DNA of 64,000 nucleotides from Chelydra serpentina (taxonomy: Eukaryota > Chordata > Testudines > Chelydridae), in the NCBI GenBank assembly GCA_037349315.1, contig JBAIAC010000576.1, positions 20,012 to 84,011 on the forward strand, given 5' to 3'. The notes below the pieces were generated by a model, which was not told where the DNA came from, searched no databases, and saw only the letters and a program-made list of their open reading frames with translations. Below are positions 56,344-64,000 of this stretch, piece by piece. A program made the translations under genes and the position numbers. The stretch's first letter is position 1, and each line of letters opens with the position of its first letter.

Positions 56344-57385
56344 TGTAACGATGCTGGTTCTGGCGGGACCCAACTAAGACTGTCAATTCAGGACAAATTG
56401 CTCCAAGCAGGGCAGTTACAGCCCAGGCTGGGGGGTTTTCCACCTCTAAGGCACCAAACCAGCCAGACAGAGGAGACTTTGGTTTTACCCCCCTGGCTAA
56501 CCACAAGTCACCCCTAGCAATCCCCTTAGCCCAGGTCTACACTAACCCCCCCTGTCGAACTAAGATACGCAACTTCAGCTACGTTAATAACGTTAATAAC
56601 GTCGCTGAAGTCGAAGTCTCTTAGTTCGAACTTACCAGGGGTCCACACGCGGCGCGCAGGCCCCCCCCCCCCCCCCCCCCCCCCCCGTCGACGCTGCCTG
56701 CTCCATTCGCAGAGCTGGGTTACCAGCGTCGACGGGGAGCACTTCCTGGTTCGATTTATCGATAAATCGAACCCAGAACATCGATCCCGCGCCTCCGACC
56801 GGACGCGTAAGTATAGACACACCCCAGTTTCCCAGTATCACCACCAGTGCCCCTCGTTATGTTCTCCAGAGACTTGATTTGAACCTGCAGCTTATTCCAT
56901 CTCTGCTACAAGCCTGAACCAAGAACTTTGCCGTTACTGTGTGTAATTGATTCCATTTAACCAATTCTAGCTCTCACCTAGACCTTTTTCATTTCATGAA
57001 TAAACCTTTAGATTTTAGATTCTAAAGGATTGGCAACAGCGTGATTTGTGGGTAAGATCTGACTTGTATATTGACCTGGGTCTGGGGCTTGGTCCATTGG
57101 GATCGAGAGAACCTGTTTTCTTTTACTGGGGCATTGGTTTTCATAACCATTTGTCCCCATAACGAGTGGCACAGGTGGTGAGACTGGGAAACTGGATGGT
57201 CTAAGGGAATTGCTTGTGTGACTTGTGGTTAGCCAGTGGGGTAAAACCAAAGTCTCCTCTGTCTGGCTGGTTTGGTGCCTTAGAGGTGGAAAAACCCCAG
57301 TCTCAGGCTGTAACTGCCCTGCTTGGAGCAATTTGTCCTGAATTGACACCCTCAGTTGGGTCCTGCCAGAACCAGCATCATTACA
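56344..57385. mobile_element. Inverted pair of LTR 3' halves, with a MITE inside
   Basis: Left arm (reverse) starts TGTAACGATGCTGGTTCTGG at 56344; right arm (forward) ends CCAGAACCAGCATCATTACA at 57385. Both are the 3' part of the LTR family at 53163. The arms meet near 56862, where sequence switches from the reverse copy (CCACCAGTGCCCCTCGTTATG) to the forward one (TTCTCCAGAGACTTGATTTG). The left arm is split by the MITE at 56532-56822. It lies just upstream of the second HHLA2-like gene. Confidence 0.75.
56532..56822. mobile_element. Palindromic MITE (hAT-like)
   Basis: Left end CAGGTCTACACTAA and right end GTATAGACACACC are approximate inverses. The interior has GTCGAACTAAGATACGCAAC and GACTTCGACT-type inverted segments, GTCGACG repeated in both halves and an uninterrupted run of C at 56661-56687. 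It interrupts the reversed LTR arm. Confidence 0.7.
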
Positions 57386-57734
57386 GGAGTATGGGGGAGG
57401 GGATGCTGGGCTGTGAAGGGATGGGGGGGATCTGTGTGGGTTGGGGCACTAGGGAGTGGGGGTTCTGTGTGGGGGGTGCTGGGCAGTTGTGGTGGGGCTG
57501 TGGGCAGGGGTGGGGTTGTGCAGGGCGCTGTGCATTTGTGGGTGGGTCGGCGGGGGACTCTGGCCATAGGCAGTCGGGGGCTGTGTGGTGCGGTATGGGC
57601 CCGCCCCCGAGGGGAAGGGACACGCTGGCAGCACAGGGCCGGGCAGGCCAGTGTGCGTCTGGCAACTGCCCGGTTTGTAACTAGTGCCCTGCACTGGGCT
57701 GGGCGGAGCGGGGCCACCCCTGCCATGCCAGGCC

Positions 57735-57825
57735 CCTGGCCGGCCCCTCGCTCTGGAGATCACACACACACACACACACCCCACACCATGCCCCATTGCC
57801 CCTGGCCAGCCCCTCGCTCTGGAGA

Positions 57826-57867
<42 letters not shown>

Positions 57868-58735
57868 CACACCATGCCCCATTGCCCCTGGCCGGCCCCT
57901 CGCTCTGGAGATCACACACACACACACACACACACACACACCACACCATGCCCCATTGCCCCTGGCCGGCCCCTCGCTCTGGAGATCACACACACACACA
58001 CACCCCACACCATGCCCCATTGCCCCTGGCCAGCCCCTTGCTCTGGAGATCACACACACACAAACACACACACACACACCCCACACCATGCCCCATTGCC
58101 CCTGGCAGGCCACTCGCTCTGGAGATCACACACACACACACACACCCCACACCATGCCCCATTGCCCCTGGCCAGCCCCTCGCTCTGGAGATCACACACA
58201 CACAAACACACACACCCCACACCATGCCCCATTGCCCCTGGCCGACCCCTTGCTCTGGAGATCACACACACACACAAACACACACACACACCCCACAGCA
58301 TGCCCTATGCCCCTGGCCAGCCCCTCGCTCTGGAGATCACACACACACACACACACCCCACACCATGCCCCATTGCCCCTGGCCGGCCCCTCGCTCTGGA
58401 GATCACACACACACAAACACACACATCCCACACCATGCCCCATTGCCCCTGGCCAGCCCCTCGCTCTGGAGATCACACACACAAACACACACACCTCACA
58501 CCATGCCCCATTGCCCCTGGCCTGCCCCTCGCTCTGGAGATCACACACACACAAACACACACACACACACCCCACACCATGCCCCATTGCCCCTGGCCAG
58601 CCCCTCGCTCTGGAGATCACACACACACACCCCACACCATGCCCCATTGCCCCTGGCCTGCCCCTCGCTCTGGAGATCACACACACACACACACACCCCA
58701 CACACACACCCCACACCATGTCCCATTGCCTCCAT
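57735..58735. repeat. Compound (CA)n minisatellite, 14 units
   Basis: A ~45-bp conserved module (CACACCATGCCCCATTGCCC, then CTGGCCNGCCCCTCGCTCTG, GAGATC) alternates with (CA)n blocks of varying length, some with an AAACACAC interruption. I count 14 modules. All three forward frames stay open through the array, giving His/Thr-rich ORFs that are not genes. Confidence 0.95.
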
Positions 58736-58799
58736 GGGGGCCCACAAATGTGTTTGGCACCAGGCCCACAAAAGCGTAGCCCGGCCCTGCTTCCTCCAT

Positions 58800-59700
58800 C
58801 GAGACGAACGTTTAAAGTGCTTAACAGTGATAGTTTTTCGCGACCGACCATCGAAAGAAGCGATTTCAGTTACGATCCGCAGAAACGCGACACCCTGAGC
58901 GAGCCGGGTCCGGCACCGTGAGAACGAGGCTGCCGGGGTCCTGCCAGGCCCGCTGTTAACGGGGCTGCTGCCGATCGCGAGGGGGCCTTGGCCCAGCCAG
59001 GTTCCTGCCTCACCCCCTGTTCCCCACCAGCCTCGGCCTGGGCTTCCCGGAGACGCCCCCGGCCGGAGGGGGACGCGGCCCCGAGACTCCAGCCCAGGCA
59101 GGCGGGGGAAGTGACACCGAGGACAGGGGAATTCCCGGGGCTTGGCTGGCCGGGGCGCGGTGGCCGCACAGAGCTAGCGGGGCAAGCCGGGGGCACAGGC
59201 CCCCCGGGACCGACAGGGGCTGGGGGCTGACACCCCCCGGCTCAGCGCAGACACGGGGAAGCTCCGGCCCTGGCTGGAGCAAAGTGCAGGCGGGGCTGGT
59301 TCGCAGAGCTGGGTGAGGGACGCGCCGGACAGAACAAATCCCAACGCCCCCACGCGTGGCCCAACCCGGGCGCCGGAGCAGCTCACCTGGGAGAAAGGCA
59401 GGGCCTGCCCCGGAGCCAGTCTCCGCCTTCGGGGCAAAACTGCAGGGAACCCCAAGAGCCGTTTCCTTGCAAAGAGGGAGAACAAACCCTGTAGCTCCCG
59501 GCCCGGCCCTGCTTCTTATGACACATGGCCATGGAATGAGGAAACAGGAAATGTAAGCGGGGAACAGTCCTGCTCTTGTGGGGAACTTTCCTCGTCTCTG
59601 CACACCCCGGTGAAATGGGCTAGCGGAAGGATCTCAGTCCTCGCTCCCACCTCCTTTACCCCAGAGGCCTCCCTGCCCTCGAGGACTCCCCTTGCACTCT
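58800..59700. other. GC-rich stretch, no gene recognised
   Basis: Only compositional ORFs on both strands. No domain resemblance or repeat identified. Confidence 0.35.
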
Positions 59701-60690
59701 CCTGTCTGGCAGAGTCCTCGTAACCCCAACAAGGCTGGGCCCAGGATTCCTGGGGGGCTCGACCCCCAACCTTGCTGTGGTCACCTAGGTCAGGGGCTAG
59801 GGTGTCCCCACTCCGGGGTACTCTCTCTGTACAGGATGCTTCCCTGACCCACTGATCACTGCATACAATTCAAAGCAAATGCAAAATATGTCATTAACAA
59901 TTAATTGTTTAACAGGAATAAGGAGACATGGGAAAGGCTAATGAAAACACATCACCCGGCTCTGTGGCAGGGAACATCACAACAGTGGCTCTGCAACGTC
60001 AGGGCAGGTCAGTCTGTTCCTGTGCAAGTCCCAGGCTCCTTCTCAGGCCCTGGCTGTGCTGCAGGGACGCTGCTTGGACACTTGCTCTGGCAGTGGCCAC
60101 TCGCTCGCAGGCTCTGGGTGGCAGGACCCTTCTTCCCAGCGTTGCCCCAGCCCTGTCGGAGTTTAGATCCCCCTGCAAGTCTGGCCTGCAGGGCCCCTTG
60201 GCTGAGGCCTCTCCCTGTGCTGGGCCCACTGCCCAGGGTCCCCCTCGCTCTCCCCAGCTGCTCCCCGCACCCGGCTCCGGACTGCTCCAGCCCCAGCTCC
60301 ACCCTCTGCCTCAGCTCCAGCTCCTCTGCCCCAGCATGGCTGCTGCTGCTCTGCCTCCAGCCCCCTGGGCTGCTGCCCTGGCCCCTCTGGCTCTGGCTGC
60401 TGCAGCTTCTCCCCCCAGGGCAGGTCTGTCTCCCTGGGCTGTGCCCTGGCCCAGCTCAGCTCTGGCCTCTGCCCTCTCCTCAGCTCGGCCCCCTCCCTCT
60501 GACTCCGGCAACTCCAGCTCACACGGAGGATGGGATCCACCCTGGCCTCCTGACTCCCTGATTCGCCTGCCGCCCTGTCAATCAGGCTGACCTGGAGCAT
60601 TGGCCTCTCCCCATTGCCCCTGGGGACTGTCAGTCCCATCGACCCGCCCCCTTTTGGTACTGGGAGCTCTGAACCTTAGCAAGGGGATAA
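59700..60690. repeat. Possible old LTR or interspersed repeat
   Basis: An AT-rich head (59860-59920) is followed by a C/T-rich body with CAGCTCC, CTGCCC and GCTGCT words and a 220-codon Leu/Pro-rich frame. The frame has no start context or domain, and the body reads like repeat sequence. The family is not identified. Confidence 0.3.
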
Positions 60691-61219
60691 CAGTCCCCTC
60701 ACACAGAGATACAACGTGCAATCATTTCTGTCAATTTCCGCTGCATCCACTGGAGCCGGCGTCGGGGGGAGGGAAGGTTGGAGAGAAGCGGAAACGGGGC
60801 AGGGCCCTTCCGGGACTCCCCGGATCTCGGCCGGATTCTCTGCTTTGGTCCCGGATGGGTAGGGAGACAATCTGGGAACGTGACCCCAACAGGCTCAGAA
60901 CAAGCCCCCCCTTCCCCTGGTCAGACCTGCTCCAGGCGCGGGAGAATGAGCCTGCCCAGAAGCCAGGGTGATGGGCTCTGCTGCCTCAGGAGCCTTCACG
61001 ACTCGCCCTCTCCTGGCCAGCGCTCTGCAAAGCCGTGCAGCTTTTCCTGCCACAGGGGGGGGGGCTCCACAGAAATCCCCGATTCCCAGAGACCGTTCAC
61101 CTGCGGGGCACCCGCTCTGCCAGCCGGCCGTGGGAGAGGGCAGGGTCAGACCGCGGGTGCTGGCACCGGGCCAGTGCCATCCGGGGCTGCATGAAGAGGG
61201 GGGGCTCTCGCGTAGGGGG

Positions 61220-61735
61220 ATTTTCCCGCTGGATTCGGCCCTGGTGCGGCCGCTGCTCAGATCCCGGGTCCGGTCCTGGCGCCCGCCAGCCCTGAGGATG
61301 TCGCTCCATGGGAGAGGGCGCAGAGGAGAGCCGGGAGCGTGAGGAAAGGAGCAGACAACCTGCCTTCGGGTGACTGGAGTCCAGGACTCGCGCTGTGTAG
61401 CTGAACAACGCGACGGCGAAGGCAGGTCCCAGTCTGGACGTAGCTGCGCGGGGAGCAGACGTGCGATCGTGGGCTCGTCAGTCCAGCAGAGACAGTGGAA
61501 CAGGGGCCCGCGGCTGGAAGCTGAAGCCAGCCTGGCAATAAGGCGCGAGTTAGTAACCGTGAGAGTCGTTAACCACAGGCCCATTTCCCCAGGGGCGCGG
61601 TGGATTCTCCATCCCGGACAGATTTCCAGCCCAGGCTGTGTTGCTAAAAGCTCTGGGAATTATCGGGGGCCATTCTCTGGCCCGGGTCAGACGAGATGAG
61701 CCCAGTTCGCAGCACCTTTTCCTAAACAGCTTCTT
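61220..61735 (+). mobile_element. Degenerate CR1 LINE 3' region
   Basis: Plus-strand frame reads ALVRPLLRSRVRSW (the CR1 LxRPxLEYxVxFW region), later VTVRVVNHRPISPGARWILH. The DNA ends with GGGTCAGACGAGATGAGCCC near the CR1 3' end. Confidence 0.65.
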
Positions 61736-62164
61736 GTGTGAACTTTCCCCCGAGTTTATTCTTTTTAGAAAGGGGGGGTTACAAAAATCCCCTCAAAAAC
61801 CAAAACATGTCGACGTTTCCTGGCTGCCGACAAGCTTTCGTTTCCTTTGCCCCGAAGCGAGTGTTCGCTCCGCTCGGCCAGCGACCCAGAGAGGCGTGTG
61901 GCCCCTCGCAGCCCAGCGAGCTCACACCCTGCCTGGCAATTCCCGGCGTTTAGCGCTGCCCCTTCCGGACGCCTTCACATATGGGGACGACAAGGCCCGA
62001 GCCCCGTTGGCCAAGGCCAGCGACGCCACACAAGGGGCCGGCAAACGGCCAAGGGAAGTTAACCTGGAGAGCGCCTGAGCCATTTCCCGGGCGAGCGGTG
62101 CTCAGAGCGAGACGCGAGGACGGAGATCTGCAGATATCCAAGCCAGCTGGGACAGAACAAGAAG

Positions 62165-62430
62165 CAATGGGCATAAACTGCAGCAAGGGAGGTTTGGGTT
62201 GGACATTAGGAAAAAGTTCCTAACTGTCAGGGTGGTTAAACACTGGACTAAACTGCCCAGGGCGGTTGTGGAATCTCCATCTCTGGGGATATTTAAGAGC
62301 AGGTTAGATAAATGTCTATCCGGGATGGGCTAGACAGTAATTGGTCCTGCCATGAGGGCAGGGGGCTGGACTCGATGACCTCTCGAGGTCCCTTCCAGCC
62401 CTAGAATCTATGAATCTATGAATCGCGAGC
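62165..62430 (+). mobile_element. CR1 LINE 3' end, well preserved
   Basis: GGTTTGGGTTGGACATTAGG, TTCCTAACTGTCAGGGTGGT, TTAAGAGCAGGTTAGATAAA, CTGGACTCGATGACCTCTCG and the tail ATCTATGAATCTATGAATCG are the CR1 3' end in forward orientation. Confidence 0.92.
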
Positions 62431-62960
62431 CGAGTTAGGGGGGCGGCGCCAGCAGGCGTCCTGGGGGGCTCACGAGATAAGCCTGCGCGGGAGTGTCCAG
62501 TCTCGGGAGACTCTCTGAATTGTGTGGTTTGATGATGCACATTCTTCGTGGGGGGAGCTCTCACCAGGCACAGAGCAGTTTGCTCTGCCTCAGTCTCTCT
62601 ATGCAGTGACAGATCTGGGGACGTTGTTCCCCCCCGGGAAGCAGGCATAGGTGCTGGGGCTGCCATCTAACACAGGCCTTTGCCTGCATGCTGTTTCCGA
62701 CCACCTCTGCTCCAGGGCTGGTGGACACAGCATAAATAAACCAGTTGCACTTAGAATATACCCAGATTCCACGTCACTGATTTCTCCTCCAAACAGGAAA
62801 CCCACCCTCACAGTCCTGACACCTGAAGCTGCGCAGTAGCGGAGCTGGGGGGGCAAGGGGGAGAGGCAGCACTGGTGTCAGAGGTGGGATACCAGTGTCA
62901 GAGGACAACAACAGCCGACCAGTGGGTGCTGTAGCAATTAATAACCCTGCTGAGAAGGTT

Positions 62961-63689
62961 ACTCCTGGAGGAATTTATGCGCCAAAAAATTAAAAATTCT
63001 GCACACAATATTTCAAAATTCTGCATATTATATTTGCCAAAATAACAGTCTAATCACACCCATTTCAATTATTTTGGTAATTTATTTCAAAATACCTGTC
63101 AGCAAGTATGTCTGTAACAATACAGACAATGGAAAAGATTCAGGAAATGTTTTTTGGTCAGATTCCTTACTAGGCAGATTAATACAGAGCTGAGTAATAA
63201 TTCATGTAAACTACCATACGGAACCGTATTTCTCGCCCCCCCTCAGACGCAGCTTGTGGGAGTCAGGGGTAACGGAGGAGCTGAGGGAGAGGGAGGGAGC
63301 CTGGGTGTGAACATGGAGGGTTGCTGGGTGTGGGTGTGAGAAGTAGGGAACAGGGTTTTTTGATGGAGGGGATTGTCAGGGACGCCTCCCCCATGCAGGC
63401 CCTGGCTGACCCCAAGCCCATCCCATTCAGTCAGGCACATCGGCGCCGACCCCCCCGTGCCTCCGGCCCCGCCCCCACTCCACCCCTTCCAGGAAGGCAG
63501 CCGCTTCTCTTCCCTAGCACAGCTGGGGCTGACCCAGGACCAGCTGCTCTGTTCTGCGGCCACAGCGGCCCCTAGTGGGCAAAAGGTGGAACCGCAGCAA
63601 CTTTCCAGCAGAAGTTATTTTCTGCGGTGAAAAAAAATGACGCGCAGCACATGAATTATGCGCGCGGTGGCGCAGAACTCCCCAGGAGT
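62961..63689. mobile_element. Non-autonomous hAT element (729 bp)
   Basis: Ends ACTCCTGG and CCAGGAGT, with longer imperfect inverse similarity (TTTATGCGCC versus TCTGCGCCAC). Flanked by AGAAGGTT (62953-62960) and AGAAGGTG (63690-63697), an 8-bp duplication with one mismatch. No transposase frame. It lies just downstream of the third NKp30-like TM exon. Confidence 0.85.
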
Positions 63690-63830
63690 AGAAGGTGACA
63701 GGGCAGGGGGGATCCCGGGTTGAAAGTGCCATTTCCGCTCTGAACGAGGCTCCTTTCAGCCCAGCAGAAACGATTCGAGCTCCCAAAGCAGCCGAGTGCA
63801 GCAGGCGTCATTCCCGGTTCTCCCTTCCCC

Positions 63831-63980
63831 ATCTCCTGCGCAGGCAAAGGACAACGGCAGCCGTGAGAACGATTCCTGCTCCCAGGGCCGGCAGCCGGAT
63901 GGTCCAGTGATGTGGGGGCAGCTCGGGCTGGGTTGTGTTCGCCTGCAGACCCGGCCAGGTCGTGTTCTGAGCAGAGGGAC
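63831..63980 (-). CDS. NCR3-like: Third NKp30-like gene, stalk and TM exon only (continues past window)
   Basis: Acceptor CTCTCTCAG then a phase-1 exon start at 63980. It encodes a stalk with two Asn sequons and PHHWTIRLPALGAGIVLTAAV, then LRRRW, closely matching the activating receptor's TM exon including the TM Arg. Signal peptide and IgV exons would lie beyond 64000. At the position of the paralogue's donor (GGGGAG/GTGAGA) this copy has TGGGGAAGGGAGAA, so the GT is gone. Read-through gives R-E-N-R-E then a TGA stop (63816-63814). The gene is therefore either a read-through short-tail form or a decaying copy. Confidence 0.7.
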
Positions 63981-64000
63981 CTGAGAGAGACAGACGCACC

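Noticed and set aside
57735..58735. CRISPR-like regular array (conserved module, variable spacer)
   Set aside because: The spacers are simple (CA)n, not unique sequence, and the genome is vertebrate.
57356..58921. 521-, 404- and 327-codon His/Thr-rich ORFs
   Set aside because: All three forward frames are open across the (CA)n array, so openness carries no coding information.
59905..60590. Leu/Pro/Ala-rich ORFs of about 220 codons, membrane-protein-like
   Set aside because: Two overlapping frames are equally open, composition is repetitive and there is no splice or domain support; more likely repeat sequence.

Overview
This is a vertebrate nuclear window, most likely from a turtle (Testudines). 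It has multi-exon immunoglobulin-superfamily genes with phase-1 introns, many CR1-type LINE fragments carrying the sauropsid CR1 3' end, hAT-like MITEs, solo LTRs with 5-bp target duplications, and abundant minisatellites. The turtle assignment rests on recognising the CR1 3' end and LTR families by eye. No bacterial-style operons, CRISPR arrays or convincing tRNA/rRNA genes were seen.

Layout. (1) 0.7-5.6 kb, minus: one large open exon for an interferon-induced very large GTPase (GVIN1/VLIG-like), with an 84-bp minisatellite behind its stop. (2) 7.8-11.9 kb, minus: a B7-family/HHLA2-like gene with signal peptide, IgV, IgC and TM exons and a tail of small repeated exons. (3) 12-22 kb: repeats, including pieces of what may be one broken CR1 element and two solo LTRs. 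(4) 22.4-30.4 kb, plus: an NKp30 (NCR3)-like gene with an IgV domain, an Arg-containing TM segment and a very short tail, so activating type. (5) 33.1-36.5 kb, minus, tail-to-tail with (4): a second NKp30-like gene with an almost identical IgV exon, an uncharged TM segment and a long tail carrying an ITIM, a degenerate ITIM copy and an ITSM-like motif, so inhibitory type. (6) 37-52 kb: GC-rich sequence with LTR-like repeats, CR1 fragments and satellites. It also holds one unrecognised first coding exon (45.2-45.6 kb, minus) and a duplicated promoter-like block at 47.2-49.1 kb. (7) 52.8-56.0 kb, minus: a second HHLA2-like gene with the same exon sizes for signal peptide and IgC and a different TM exon. 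(8) 56.3-63.7 kb: an inverted LTR pair holding a MITE, a 1-kb compound (CA)n minisatellite, CR1 remnants and a 729-bp hAT element. (9) Right edge, minus: the TM exon of a third NKp30-like gene that continues beyond the window.

Together this looks like an innate-immunity cluster. Paired activating and inhibitory NKp30-like receptors share an almost identical ligand-binding exon (2 differences in 375 bp, both amino-acid changing), which suggests recent gene conversion. They sit between two B7/HHLA2-like genes that are candidate ligands, with an interferon-induced GTPase at the edge. NCR3 is an MHC class III gene in mammals, so this may be an MHC-linked or MHC-paralogous region; nothing in the window proves that. 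Gene structures were inferred by hand from reading frames, splice consensus and phase agreement, without transcript data.
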